Assembly (NCBI GenBank): GCA_014904845.1
Contig: MU119300.1
Coordinates: forward strand, 1 to 64,000
DNA from: Acephala macrosclerotiorum
Taxonomy: Eukaryota > Ascomycota > Leotiomycetes > Helotiales > Mollisiaceae
DNA length: 64,000 bases
Reading direction: 5' to 3'
Both the position numbers and the translations under genes were made by a program. The notes under the pieces were generated by a model. It saw nothing but the letters and a program-made list of their open reading frames with translations. It ran no database searches and was not told the origin of the DNA. Each line of letters begins with the position of its first letter. Positions within the stretch are counted from its first letter, which is position 1. Positions 21,684-33,170 of the stretch are shown here, one piece after another.

Positions 21684-22725
21684 TATCCGCATCACACGAT
21701 AAACATTCAACAAGCACGAAGCTGACAACTCTTCATTAATTATTCCACGTGCAACAATTCGCCATTGCATGCTCAGTGGGTATGTACAAACTGGGAAACT
21801 CCTGTGCTTTATGAGCTCCTGCAAAGCTGTGTTGCTGGCTCCCCGCGCCTCTCTCCCCGCTAGTTGGGACTGCTCGAAAAATGAGGGAAAAGCTTGCCCT
21901 TGCGACAGGAATTGAATTTTAAGAATGAACGAACCGATGGTTCGAATTGTGAAAGGCCTCGATCGGTGCCGAGCTAGAGTCTTGGAAGTGATGAAGCTCT
22001 TCGAAATCCAGTCAGGGGCCAAGCGAGCTGCAAGCGAGAATATTCTCTTCTGCCGTGATCACTCCCAAATCAGAATTGGGATAAGAATGAAAATATTAAA
22101 ATGTATTCAGCCTATTAAGTGCTGGCTAAAAAGATAAAAGTTAAATATAGATATCTAAACACATGTCAGACCTTTTAGATACTTCCAGCAGCTGTCACGA
22201 TTATAGCTATCGTGGAGCCGACTGATACGGTCGCTACGAATACCACAAATGGTGCATGCACACTTAGAGACTGCCGCATTGTTAGAAGCGATGTGAGAGT
22301 GCGTGTTGCCCTCTACACCTGTCATTTAACATGTTTTTATTTAGATCTATATTGACATATATTTGTGTTGAGGCCAGTCGAAGAATGAGTAATAAATGCC
22401 GAGCTGAAAGTGAGTACCCTCCAGTTCTTTACGATTAGCGAGCCTTACAGAGTGTTTACCCAGATCAGGACATTAAAATGGATTCCAGGCGATTTCTGTA
22501 GCCTTGGAATGCTTGTTCGATGCCTGTGTCAGAAGTGTTCGAGATATATCCTACGCCGTACTGTTCTTTCCATCAATTTTCTTGTCTCCATCATGAAGTG
22601 GTCCTGTGGTGCCGCGTCCTGAACTCCTGTCGTGCCATATGGCCCCTGTCCTATATTTTTCCATCATTAGAGAATGAAATAATGTATGAAACAAACAAAT
22701 TCTCCAGAAGGCTGCGCGTGGCTTG

Positions 22726-23677
22726 CTATCCAATCTCTTCCTTAGGTCCGTCAGCAGTTTCTGCACTCAATGGCAGGCCTTCTCTTAACCTCTTCAATTC
22801 ACGATCTCCAATTGATCGAAGCTCGCCATCTAGAAACAAAGCACACGTATTAACATCCATGAAGCCTGTTTTGGCTATGATAGAAGCGAATCAGTAATCT
22901 GGATGAAAATTAGGGGTGCTGGATACTTACCATGCTTGAGCATTTTGTTCACAAAACTTCGATGGCTGATGATCACAACCTCGATGGTCTTGTTGGTAGT
23001 AGCTGCAAGAAGCCCTCTCAGGAAGCCTTTGACGAAGTCGACCCTCCAATGAGCCTCTGACGGACTCCAAACTCCGTCCTTGTCATTCCAACCCTTGCGA
23101 CCAAACGTAGTGACATCAACTTTAGGAACCTCTCCTTCTTTCGCACGATACTTCTTTGACAACTTTGAGAAGCCAGCACCAACGCCCCCTGGACCTCTGT
23201 CCAGACTTTGGAGCTCAGGCATGGCATACACTGTCAGAGTCTTCCCCACCACGTCAGGAAAGGCAGCAATAGCAGTGTTGAGAGCTCGCTTCATAGGCGA
23301 GCATAGAATGTGTGTTACATGACTGGAATGATCTTTGAAGTCCGTGACAAAGGTTGAGCACTGAGCTTTCCCAACATCAGAGAGACCTGGATCTTTCGGC
23401 CTCGGACCGAAGAGCTCAGTTTTCTTATGCGCCTAGATGAATCGTCAGGTAAATTTCAATGATACACAAGATAAAGGAGTTGAACCTCCGCGTGGCGCAT
23501 GAGATGAACGATCACTCGGGCTGGAGCCGGAAGCGATAAGGATCTCGGCCTCTGTGGTTTCGGTTTCGTTCGAGGAACCAAGGATAATGATAGAGGACGA
23601 AGCTTTGGACTTGAGGGTTTCGAGTCCACTTTCTCCGGTCCTGCGCCTTTGTTTTTCTTCTGTTTATCTTTCGCCAT
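22726..23677 (-). CDS. Histidine phosphatase (phosphoglycerate-mutase-like)
   Basis: Exons 23677-23486, 23432-22931 and 22829-22726; 265 aa. The phosphohistidine motif VIVHLMRHAE sits at the end of exon 1 and is completed by AHKKTELFG in exon 2. Further family blocks: DPGLSDVGKAQC, HILCSPMKRALNTAIAAFP, YAMPELQSLDRGPGGVGAGF and the second catalytic His in IEVVIISHRSFVNKML. The N-terminal ~55 residues are Lys/Ser/Pro-rich. Fungal members of this cytosolic group hydrolyse phosphate esters; most have no assigned substrate. A RIP-damaged relative (24.9-25.7 kb) and a second intact paralogue (25.9-26.8 kb, opposite strand) follow, so this is a small duplicated family. Start at 23677 (MAKDKQKK) follows a stop-free stretch; an in-frame ATG further upstream is less likely. 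Confidence 0.88.
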
Positions 23678-24868
23678 GATCGTTTGCGTGCCTGTTCGGA
23701 TCGTCCCGCTGCGGAGAGCGGTTATGCAGCTCGTCAGGCAATGTTGGGGATTGCGGTTGAGGCCCCGTTGATGTTGAGGACTGAGATCACCAGGTGTGAC
23801 GTCTGTCCCGCATTTTGAATGAATGGATGGGAGCTGTACAACACATCGCTGAGTTGCGGCCTGATGAGGCCCGATCGAGGGAGGGGAAGGAACCCGTTGT
23901 GACTTTCTCGAGAACGACTTCAATCCAATCGAAAGCATTATAAATGTTGAAAAAAGGCGAAATTCGTTATCTTTGTGTTCTGTAATACCTATGACTACGA
24001 TACTGTCTGAGCCCATTAGTCGAATGATTCAAAACTTGAAAGTGATTATCTATCGTGACTTGTCTCGTGATATGTCATGTGATGTACCATGCTTTAGTAC
24101 ATCTACTACAGCTGCTTGTCCCAAGATTTTATAAATATTGTAGCTAGAAAAATCCTGTAGTCCTTTTTATTCATTGTTCTGGAACTAATAAGACCGTATT
24201 GAATATTCAAGGTTATCGCAAAATACCTGACTTTGAATGCGCCGCTGTCTGCAGGGTGGATTGGAGAGAATCTCGTTTAGAACATAATATTGCAACGCAA
24301 AAAAGCTTATGAATCGAAAATTTGTGCTATAATCGGTTATGAAAATATTCTCGTACTCTCAGCTGGTGATTTTGACCTGTCTATGCCTCTGCCGTTGGTG
24401 AGTCCAGCAGCTTCTTCAACCTCGCCAGATATCTCCCACCATATCGCAGGAATAGATAGAGCCTAAGTCTTAATTTCATATCCTATCTGCACTCGATGTA
24501 CCCGACTCCTCTCTTAATAAGATCTACCAATTTTCAAAGTTTAACGTGAGCAATTGGAGTCATATCTTTAGACTCTTTTGCCAGCGCCGCTAACGTTAAG
24601 CTTGTGCCTTTTCCGTATTGGATATCGGTGTCGATGGATGATTTTGATAATTTGCTCTGGGATCTTCTGTCTGTGCGGTATTTGACGGTCTAAGATCAAT
24701 CTAGACCCTCTAATGCCTCTTTCAAGACTTGAATATCTCGAGAACTGCTTGCTTCTCTCATTTGGCCTACTCTCATCTGCTCGATATTTTGAAGTTCGTT
24801 GTTGGTATTGAAGATACAAATTGTAAGCTGGGCAGCTTGCACATTTGCTATATGGCACAAGAAGTCAA
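23678..24868. other. Intergenic, partly AT-rich
   Basis: Promoter side of the first histidine phosphatase, then an increasingly AT-rich stretch from ~24050. A 96-codon minus-strand frame (24568-24858) next to the damaged phosphatase copy is unrecognised and could be part of its decayed 3' flank. Confidence 0.45.
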
Positions 24869-25660
24869 CTAATTTGGACTTTGGACCAAGCTCAAGGATA
24901 TCGTGGACTTACATGAATTGAGAAGCTTGTTTAAGGACCACCATTTCCACAAGCTCTGCTTTGCCGGCGGCTTGAAGACCTTTAAGCAAGTCCATAATAT
25001 GGTCGATACGCCACTGGAATACCCCAGAACTCTAGGTGCCTTTTTTCGTCTCATTCCAATTTTTCTTGCCAAAGGTGACCGCATCGATAGTCTTTTCCTG
25101 ACGAAAGTATTTGTTCTTCAGCTTCCTCAAACCCAAGCCTCGGCCATTCGGACCTTTGTCCATGTTTTAGAGCTCAGACATTGCGAGGATTGTTATTCAT
25201 TCAGTTTCAGCTTTAGAGAAGGATCTGAGAGCTTTCAAGATTGTCCTTTCCATAGAAGAACATAGAATATACGTAATATACTTAATTTAGTAGCCGAAAC
25301 TATTCGCGAAAACCTAGCCCTGCTAGATTCCTTCCAGTGTCAAAGTTGGATTACGAATATTTTGTCTGGCTTCGCCTCTCGTTTTATGTTTAGCCTATGA
25401 ATACGCTAGATTCTTCTGATTCCTGAATAATACAGAAGTCTTACTTTGGTATGATGTATAAGATGGATGATACGTGGAGTAGGTTCTCCTTCTCCTTCCT
25501 GTTTGTCTTGGTCCACGATGATGGTACTTCCCCCCCAACAATGCCGACGCTTGATCCAAAAAACGCAACAATGATATTGATTTCGGAGGAAGTCACAAAT
25601 AAGCCGCGTGCTGACATCTGCGGCGGCGAACCAGGGCAAATCAAAAACCAATAGTAACGT
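24869..25660 (-). pseudogene. Histidine phosphatase copy destroyed by RIP-like mutation
   Basis: On the minus strand, fragments line up with the two intact neighbours in order: PRIIHLIHHTKV (for VIVHLMRHAEV) near 25470, YILCSSMERTILKALRSF near 25240, ILAMSEL-stop-NMDKGPNGRGLGL near 25160, and TIDAVTFGKKNWNETKKGT-stop near 25050. Most differences are C-to-T or G-to-A on one strand or the other: RHAE to HHTK, and CAA to TAA in ELQ. This is the signature of repeat-induced point mutation. The catalytic Arg and Glu are lost and several stops are present, so it cannot make an enzyme. Confidence 0.82.
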
Positions 25661-25880
25661 TTTCGATTAAGACCTTGGCCCCAATTGTCTGAACGCTCGA
25701 GAAACCAAATATAACCGAGAAACCGCAAACAAAGGTGAACTTCCCCAACGCTCTCCAAACTCTCTCGAATCCACTAGTTTAAGATATCCAAGTTTTTGCA
25801 GCAGACGGCAATCTTCCACAGGGCTCTGGAACATTGAGCCTCAAAAAGTATATAGCTTGGGCAGGAGGCTGGGGCATCCG

Positions 25881-26822
25881 ATGACAGTATCGATAACAGA
25901 ACATCTTTTAAGCAGCAAAACATCGATACCCGATAAGAAACAGACAATGCAATCTGTAATATCAACTTCAGGAAGTGGTCCAGCAGGTGCTGAAACTTCT
26001 CCAAAGACCATTAACAGCAATATCATCGTGCATTTCATGCGCCATGCACAGGTAATTAGTCCCTTCTTCTCGTCCTTCAGCCTGTCAATCCCATAGAATC
26101 TCTCATCATCCTTATTGAACGTCTTGCTAACCATAGCGATAAGCCTGCACACAAGACTGGTCCTGTTGATGATCTCACAATGCCGGATCCCGACATTTCT
26201 TCGAAGGGCCGTTCCCAATGTCTCGCCTTTTCCTTGACACTCGAACACCACATTCCTTACATCACGCATATATTTTCCTCGCCAATGCGTCGCGCACTCA
26301 ACACTTCCTGCCTTGCCCTATGGCCGCTACTCGAACGCGGATTGACTGTCCACGCTTTGCCCGAGCTACAAAACCTTGACATTGGTCCAAGCGGAATCGG
26401 CATGGCTTTATCAGAACTTCACCAGGAATACACAGGCAACTTCGGACTCCTTGGTGGCAAGGAGAGAAAGAGCGTCGTCGATATCAAGACATTCATGGCT
26501 GAAGATTGGAATTTCAAGGAAAGTGGACGATGGAGTACGGATGAGAAGGAGTGGAGAGTGAACTACATGAGAGGCTTCTTCAAAGCACTGATCATGGGAA
26601 AGGAGAAGGTTGAAGTGATCGTGGTGACACATGGAAGCTTTTTGAGAGTACTTGTAGATGATGGTATGTAAAATCATTTCGCCAAGGGATATCAGCTAAA
26701 GTTGCGACATAGTCAAGTTCCAGGATGTAGTTATTACCAGCTGTGTATTTGGCGACGACGGCAAGTTTAAAAAGATCAGTGAAGAAGAGCTTGAAACATT
26801 CAGAAAGAAGATAGATGAATGA
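25881..26822 (+). CDS. Histidine phosphatase (phosphoglycerate-mutase-like), paralogue
   Basis: Exons 25881-26051, 26144-26663 and 26713-26822; 266 aa. Same architecture as the minus-strand gene at 22.7 kb, with introns at the same two places: after MRHA(Q/E) and just before the C-terminal exon. Motifs: NIIVHFMRHAQ, DPDISSKGRSQC, THIFSSPMRRALNTSCLALW, LPELQNLDIGPSGIG, WRVNYMRGFFKAL and VEVIVVTHGSFLRVLVDD. The usual Glu after the catalytic His is Gln here (RHAQ). The acceptor of intron 1 is slightly uncertain: AAG at 26143 is the only one that keeps the frame and yields P-AHK. Fungal paralogues of this kind are cytosolic phosphatases of unknown substrate. Confidence 0.86.
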
Positions 26823-27076
26823 TCAAGTAGCGAGCAAGTAACACAGTTCAGGATGAGAACTTCAAAATATCTACCCTGATGACACTCAACTTAGCCGTAT
26901 CTTTCCTTGAACACTATCGTGAGAAGCCAAACTGAGCCGGGCACTAACTTTGGCAGGCAAATGTTGCATTTGAGGATCCCAAAATGTGCGAAGAGATCCT
27001 AGAAGGCAATATTTTAAGTCATAAGAAAGGGGCGCAAAAGTGAAGCAGCAACAGCCATGCTATTCGATGTTATCAT

Positions 27077-27802
27077 TTACGAGTGGCTATGATCATGTGT
27101 ATGTCCCTCCCCATGCTCATAACTGTGATCATGATGATGGTGATGATCATGATCAGGTAAATTCGCATGCGTAGGATCAATCCACTTGACTCCTTCCGGA
27201 TTCTCAACAGGTATCAAATCCGGCAAGTTGACAGCCACAGCTTCTCCATCGCTCCTGCACAACATTAGCCTCACCACAATCCTGTTGCCTCGCCCTATCC
27301 TTCCTCCCACCAACTTCCCCAAATTTCCCCACGCACAGGATGCAAGAACTCACCTCATCAAAACACACTCCAAACTCTCCCCCTCCAAAGCATTGATCTC
27401 CTGGTGCGGAACATACGGTGGCACAAAAATAAAATCCCCGGGTCCAGCCTCAGCAACAAACTCCAACTTCTCACCCCACCTCATCCTCGCTTTCCCTTTT
27501 AAGACATAGATTACGGATTCGAGGTGACCGTGGTGATGTGCGCCGGTTTTGGCGTTCGGGGAGATGGTTACCGTTCCGGCCCAGAGTTTTTGGGCGCCGA
27601 CGCGGGCGAAGTTTATTGCTGCTGCTCGTTGCATTCCTGTGGATAGTCAACAGGATAGAAAAGGGAGGGAAGGGAAATGAAGGAAGCTACCAGGTGTTTG
27701 AGCGGTATTGCTGTCGAGTGAGTCTGCCGGGATAACGCGAACACCAGTAAATTTCCAGTCATCGGTTGGGACGGAAGTGGGAGGTTCTGATGATGAAGCC
27801 AT
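27077..27802 (-). CDS. Cupin-domain protein with a His-rich tail
   Basis: Exons 27802-27691, 27636-27354 and 27254-27077, all GT-AG; 190 aa. The beta-barrel motif 1 is KTGAHHHGHLESVIYVLKGK (metal-binding His cluster plus Glu) and motif 2 is GDFIFVPPYVPHQEIN (PG/GD..+..P...H), as in RmlC-type cupins. The C-terminal ~26 residues are mostly His and Asp (DHDHHHHHDHSYEHGEG and on), an obvious metal-binding tail. Small single-domain cupins include dioxygenases, isomerases and metal-dependent sensors; activity cannot be chosen from sequence. Start at 27802 (MASSSEPP); a second in-frame ATG 45 bases upstream is possible. Confidence 0.88.
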
Positions 27803-28233
27803 CGTGAGATCGAAATTGGTGACTGTGTTTCTTATGAGAGATGGCAATGAGGTGGAAGATGTGCTTTAACTAGAGCAATGGTGGGGTCGCGATTGCGTGC
27901 GGGGTCGGGATTAGAACTACCCCGCGATCACGTGCTGTCTTCTGTGCTTCGAGCTTCGAGCTTCAAAGCCTGAAGTTTTAGCGTTGAGAAGCCCGGAAGG
28001 CGACCCTGTAGCGTTCAAGCACATTAAAAATTGGTGATCATCGCCTATCAGTGGGTGAACAGTCAACAGCAGCCATCTTTGCAATACGCTTAGAAGAGTA
28101 TCGCAAAGATCATTCTACCATTCTCGTCACACTCAGGAATTAAGGAAACAAGTTGAAGTATATTATATTAATTTCTTCAGCCACCATCCTCTCACCCTCG
28201 GAAATTTACAGACTCCCAGACCTCGCCGCCTTC
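27803..28233. other. Intergenic
   Basis: Promoter side of the cupin gene and 3' flank of the carboxylesterase. Nothing else seen. Confidence 0.45.
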
Positions 28234-29916
28234 TCAAATGTGGAAAGAGCTCGCGCCTTGGACAATCGCGTCGTAGCTCGCCTTCCTAAAATCGTCCGGA
28301 GTCAACGAATTACTCCAAGCCTGGAAATGCATCAACTGATTCCCCTGACTCCATTGCGGCCAATTTGGAAGTCCGGTCGTTTCAGTATTTGGATTCATGG
28401 TGTTGATGAACGATATGTAGTATGCCTGAATCGTTGAACTCGGAATTCCTGGTGTGATGCCGTATGTTGTCAAGATATCAGATATATGGAAGGTTCCAAG
28501 GATCGGCGTGCCGTAGCCGTAGCTTGCGAGGTAAGACCAGGATGGAACGGAGGGATTGACTGTTGTCGCGAGCGAGAGGAAGACGCGGCGAGCCAGGGTG
28601 AAGACGAGGTCACCGAGCATGGCGGCAATGCGTTTGTACTGGGGATAGATATTGTTGAGAGGACCAGTATTGAATGGTGAGCCGGCTGAGGGATCATCTG
28701 GGTAGGAGGCCACGAGAGCCTGGACTTGTTCGAGTGTGGCGTCTATGAAGAAGACGTTCTTGAAGTAATCGATTAATTGTTCAGTGGTGCTGATGTTTGA
28801 TTGCACGAGGGAGAAGAGAGTGCCTTCGTCTTCTTGATCTCCAATAATAAATGGAATCTTGGCATAAAGTCCATTTCCCACGAGGATCTCAGGTGATTGT
28901 GTCAGGGCGACGCCATCGGGCCGAGGAACATACGAGAGGGCCACGGATTGATAGTCCGTGAAAGAGGGAACTGATGTCGTAGCCTTGAGGTAGGTTTCAT
29001 AGTCGAGAGATCTGAGACAGGCAAGTGTGTCTGCAGAGCCAGAGCACCCAGCGTGCTCAACGACCGTGTCGTAGATGCCTTGAGCTCTTGTGCCATCAAC
29101 AGCATCTGCTGGAACCACAGATCCAGAGTCCATGATGCCGGCTCTAAATAATGGCTTGCCGTTGTAGGTGTTATTGCCATCGTAGAGTGCCATCTGATTG
29201 AAGACCGAGATTGATCCAGCTGACTCGCCCCAGATAGTCACCTTGTCAGGATCACCTCCAAACTTGGCTATATTGTCTGCAACCCACTGCAAGCCAAGAC
29301 GTTGGTCTAGATGCCCCAAGTTTGCTGAGCCATCCTTCTTGATCTCTGCTCCTGGGAGGAAACCAAACCCACCTAGGCGGTAGTTGACTGAGACATAGAT
29401 GATATCTTTCCCCTGCGTTACTGAAGTGGAGATCAACTCGCTGGCATCATAGGTCTGAGTTGAGCCGAACTCGAAAGCGCCTCCAAACATCCAGAAGACG
29501 ACAGGAAGGTTGGAATTTGCAGTAGCCGAGGATGGCCTTTGCACGTTAAGTGTGAGACAGTCCTCTCCAGTATTCGTCAAAGCTTGCAAGAATCCTGTAT
29601 CGAGTACCCCAGTCAAGACATCATTTAGGATAGCGCTTGTGTTGGTGGATGTAAGGAATTGCGGACATGCCTTGGGTGTGCCGGTCGCTTGAATAGTTCC
29701 TAGGTTTGAAGTGATTGCCTGAGGAGGTTTAAGTCGAAGGTTGCCGGTTGGAGGTTGGGCATATGGGATGCCTTTGAAAGAGTCAATACCGAGGAGACTT
29801 GATCCAACAACAGTGGCACAGTCCAGAGTGACGGTTGGTCCTGCTCGTTTCTCAAGAGCCGGAGCAGCAACTGCCAAAGAAATGATGCATGGAGCCAAGC
29901 AGATGAAAGACCGCAT
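28234..29916 (-). CDS. Secreted carboxylesterase/lipase (type B, Candida rugosa lipase-like)
   Basis: Single exon, 560 aa. The signal peptide [20 protein letters not shown] is followed by LEKR, a likely Kex2-type cleavage site. Alpha/beta-hydrolase features of the type-B family: [20 protein letters not shown], the [11 protein letters not shown] signature, the oxyanion-hole [10 protein letters not shown], and the nucleophile elbow TIWGESAGS (Ser about residue 232). The acid residue is probably the Glu in DQEDEGTLF and the His is in [10 protein letters not shown] near the C-terminus. Hydrolyses carboxylic esters of lipids or plant polymers outside the cell. Length matches fungal secreted members (540-580). 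Confidence 0.93.
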   Translation of the reverse strand: MRSFICLAPCIISLAVAAPALEKRAGPTVTLDCATVVGSSLLGIDSFKGIPYAQPPTGNLRLKPPQAITSNLGTIQATGTPKACPQFLTSTNTSAILNDVLTGVLDTGFLQALTNTGEDCLTLNVQRPSSATANSNLPVVFWMFGGAFEFGSTQTYDASELISTSVTQGKDIIYVSVNYRLGGFGFLPGAEIKKDGSANLGHLDQRLGLQWVADNIAKFGGDPDKVTIWGESAGSISVFNQMALYDGNNTYNGKPLFRAGIMDSGSVVPADAVDGTRAQGIYDTVVEHAGCSGSADTLACLRSLDYETYLKATTSVPSFTDYQSVALSYVPRPDGVALTQSPEILVGNGLYAKIPFIIGDQEDEGTLFSLVQSNISTTEQLIDYFKNVFFIDATLEQVQALVASYPDDPSAGSPFNTGPLNNIYPQYKRIAAMLGDLVFTLARRVFLSLATTVNPSVPSWSYLASYGYGTPILGTFHISDILTTYGITPGIPSSTIQAYYISFINTMNPNTETTGLPNWPQWSQGNQLMHFQAWSNSLTPDDFRKASYDAIVQGASSFHI

Positions 29917-30870
29917 TGTGGTGAGGGTAGCTCTTTGAGCCTGAAGGCGGAGAAGATAGAAGGGATGGAAGACTTGAGAGATGTCCTCTTACATTGTGGG
30001 AGATTTGGGAGGACTTTCGAGATATAGGCAGTTGGAAAGGCACTTGCATACCACTCGGAAGCTTTAGACTCCTGAGATATAATCGTTCTTTCGGGATTGG
30101 AACTTGATCGATACATGATCGGCCCCTCGTGAGGCTCTAAATGCTACTTCTGCTTGGAGTTGTGGGTTCAAGGTTGCCATGTGATGTGTTGGCTTTCCAG
30201 CAAGGATTTGAAATGAAGACCAGAGCCATCTCGTGGACTGAGCAGTTGAGTCCGAGGCATACAAGGCAAGTTTGAATATCGACAGCCAATGAAGATGTCC
30301 CATCAGCTTTCCTGACCTCGCCAGTTCGTGGCAGATGCACAGGGGACAAAGTACTAGTTGGCGCTGTCGTCCAAATAATAACTTGAGTTGATCAAAAGGT
30401 CCATCTATGTGAGAAAGTGATCTGAGGGTTTCCCCGCACTGCCTCGGCGCCAATACTGCCGATCTCGTTAAGTGTGCCCCTTTTCCGCATCCGGACTTTG
30501 TTCGCGAGAGCCCGGCTCCAAAATTTTGGAATGAGGGGCAAATGGAGGAAAGGCGATTTGGATAGCGTTCATATTCTCGTGCCGCGCCGAATACGATGAT
30601 AATGAAATGGCATGTGTATTCCGAGGCGAAAAGAGAGAGAAGCTTCAAAAACGAAAGCATGTGAAGAAAATCCACGTGACCTATAAGCCAATAGAGTCTA
30701 CTTGCACGGCTGAGGAGCGAGGCTGCTATTTTGCATTGGGATATAAACATAGGAAGCAGAAGACCTTCGCTGGGCAGAATTGGATTTTTCCGTGGTAAGC
30801 TGAGTGCAATTTGCTATCAGGAAAGAAAGTCCCCAATTCTGCAGGCACTTTGCATCGACCGAGGCGTCCT
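29917..30870. other. Intergenic with an unrecognised 228-codon frame
   Basis: Promoter side of the carboxylesterase and 3' flank of the agmatinase. On the minus strand 30064-30750 is open for 228 codons, with a hydrophobic stretch (MLSFLKLLSLFASEYTCHF) and a CPLCICHEL segment, but no domain is recognisable and the composition is not convincing. Treated as a chance frame. Confidence 0.35.
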
Positions 30871-32228
30871 TCAAGCTTTGGGGCTCTGTACTGGGACATG
30901 GACCATCCACTGGACGATCTCGTATACAATCTGAGCAAGAGCAATCCCGGTTGTCTCGGCTGCGTTGTCGTAGATTGGCGTAAACTCTACCACGTCTGAT
31001 CCGATGATCTTTAGGCCTGCGTCGGAAAGACCGTTGATGATTTGAAGCAGCTTTAATTTTGTTAGCGATGTATTGAGCTCATCGCTGGATATTAAACATA
31101 CCTCTCTTGTCGTCCATCCACCCGGTTCGATAGTTCCAGTCGCAGGAGCAAATGCCGGATCCAGAACATCGATGTCCACGCTCAGGTAAACGTACTCATC
31201 TCCAACACGGTCAACAATCTTCTTGACAACCTTTTCAACGCCAAGTTTGTCCAATTCTCGGGCGCGGATGTAGCTGAAGCCACATCGAAGGTCATTATTC
31301 AGGTCATAGTGTTCATCGAATAGGGTGCAGCGGGATCCGAGATGCATGTTACTATTATTGGACAGCAATCCTTCCTCGTGTGCGATATGCAGCATAGTAC
31401 CATGGTTAACCTCGGAGTACTTCGTCAGACCGCCACCAAGCTGCTTCGGATCCCAGGTGTCAAGATGACTGTCGAGGTGGAGGACAGCAACTCTACCCCA
31501 CGTGGAGTGTAGCGCACGGAGAATAGGAAGAGCTAAAGCATCGTAAGAAAGTATTTCTCAAATAGGGATGTGAACTTACTGATAGTATGATCGCCACCAA
31601 TCGTGATGAGTCTCACAGCATCTGAGGCTGAGGTATTCGCTGGTTTCCTATCGTTGATCGCTTGCATACCCTTCTCGAGCTGGTGAACCGCAACCAGTTT
31701 ATCAAATGGAGTGTTGGAAATATCCCCACAGTCAACAATCTTTGCCCAATTTTGGTAGGGATTGAGATTGTGGTCCATACTGTCTGATATCAATCTCTGT
31801 TCTCGTCCAACGGCAGATTTTCACGTGACTCACTCCCATCCTCCCTTTGGACTCATCCTCCTCGCTCCTTGACGAGCTCCATTTGGTCCAAATCTCGCTC
31901 CGGGTCTATATGTTACACCAAGATCAAAAGGATGGCCCACGATCCCGATATCGAATGAGCCGCTGCTCTCCGGTTTCATGCATTCGACGAAATCGAGATG
32001 CGCGAACGTGTTGATCCCTTGAAGAATCCCATCGCCGTCATAGTCATCTGCTCGGTATCTTGGCGGTAATGTTTCGGGAGTCTCGAAAGATAATGTATCG
32101 ATTCTGCGGCCGAATATGGAGGATTCGATGAAGTTGGAAGGTTGGTGGGTTTTGAGGATTTCTTGGGGCTGCTTGGACGCTGAAGCGAGCGTTATCGCCA
32201 AAGATGCTGCAAAGAATAAAGAACGCAT
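30871..32228 (-). CDS. Secreted agmatinase/ureohydrolase family protein
   Basis: Exons 32228-31834, 31779-31580, 31532-31102 and 31050-30871; 401 aa. The signal peptide MRSLFFAASLAITLASAS is followed by the ureohydrolase fold. The manganese ligands are all present: ITIGGDHTI, VLHLDSHLDTWD (D-x-H-x-D) and YLSVDIDVLDPAFAPATGT (D-x-D). Substrate-loop features include YRPGARFGPNGAR and the C-terminal GSDVVEFTPIYDNAAETTGI. The family cleaves agmatine, arginine or related guanidino compounds to urea; fungal extracellular members have no settled substrate. A TATA box lies 48 bases upstream. Confidence 0.93.
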
Positions 32229-32275
32229 TTTTCAACTGAAGAAAATAAATAGATAGGAAGACAAAAACTCAGGAT

Positions 32276-32283
32276 TATATATA
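32276..32283 (-). promoter_or_regulatory. TATA box of the agmatinase gene
   Basis: TATATATA on the minus strand, 48 bases before the ATG at 32228. Confidence 0.45.
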
Positions 32284-33170
32284 GAAGTATGTATACATTC
32301 ATATATACGTTTCTTATAAGCATTGGCAATATAGCAACGTCATCCAGCGATAGAAGATGGGGTTGCATGAGCTTTACCCAATAAGTTAGCAAACAAGCTA
32401 GACCTCTTTCAGTAGGTACAACCTCCCCGCCCCTTCCTCTCGGATTTTCGGATTCTCCAAACCTCCTTACAGACAATACCGCATCGCAACATCAATCCTA
32501 AATGTCCTAAGCCTTCCAACTCTCCCAGACCGGCCAGTTTGTACCATCCAGCCTCTGTAGTCACAGCGTCGAACAATATATGAAACATTGTTTCAGTCAT
32601 CCCTCTAGTCACATTCCTTGCTCTGCCCGCAAACATCTCGTAGCCGAGGTGTCAACATTACTCTAAACATTTACAGCGCAATTATTACAGTTGCAGGAAC
32701 GTCTTCATCGAGTCCAAGTGACAAGTTCTGCTCCTAATAAGAGATGACCTGCTAGCCGACGGACACGTCCTGTCGTACAAGGGCGAGGAGGTTCGTCGAG
32801 TTCGCTGTTGTGGACATGTTTTGGTGATGCATTCTGTTATGTCTTGCCGTGTTGGTTCTGCTTTCGGACCGCCAACTTTCAACAAAGGGTATGACAAGAA
32901 CCATGGCTGTCATTCCCAATGCTCCAGCTATTCGATCTTCCACGCTGCACCCCTAATCGGAGAACCTGGATACCGGCCCGGATCACGTATCGTGTCGAAT
33001 TATTAGAATGTCCGATACCAAATCGAAGGCGGAGGAAAATGAGCTGAAAGTGCCCATGGTCCGGAAGAGCACTCTGCCAGCGCAAGTGGGCATTGACTAG
33101 TTTTGGAATGACTACTTGAGCACTCATTCTGGTCGAGGTACTGTCATCCAGGCCCAGAGCCCCTGTATGA
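32284..33170. other. Divergent intergenic region
   Basis: About 890 bases between agmatinase (-) and calpain (+). Several 60-116 codon frames on both strands, none recognisable. A 5' exon of the calpain gene could lie here because its N-terminal domain starts abruptly at 33171. Confidence 0.4.

Larger units (their letters stand above)
20791..22725. other. Repeat-rich intergenic block
   Basis: Alternating AT-rich patches (21020-21085, 22080-22160) and GC-rich runs with GGGGCCCC-type motifs (20900-21240, 21420-21685). It looks like nested debris of small elements. No gene recognised; a 133-codon minus-strand frame at 21621-22022 is not protein-like enough to call. Confidence 0.5.
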
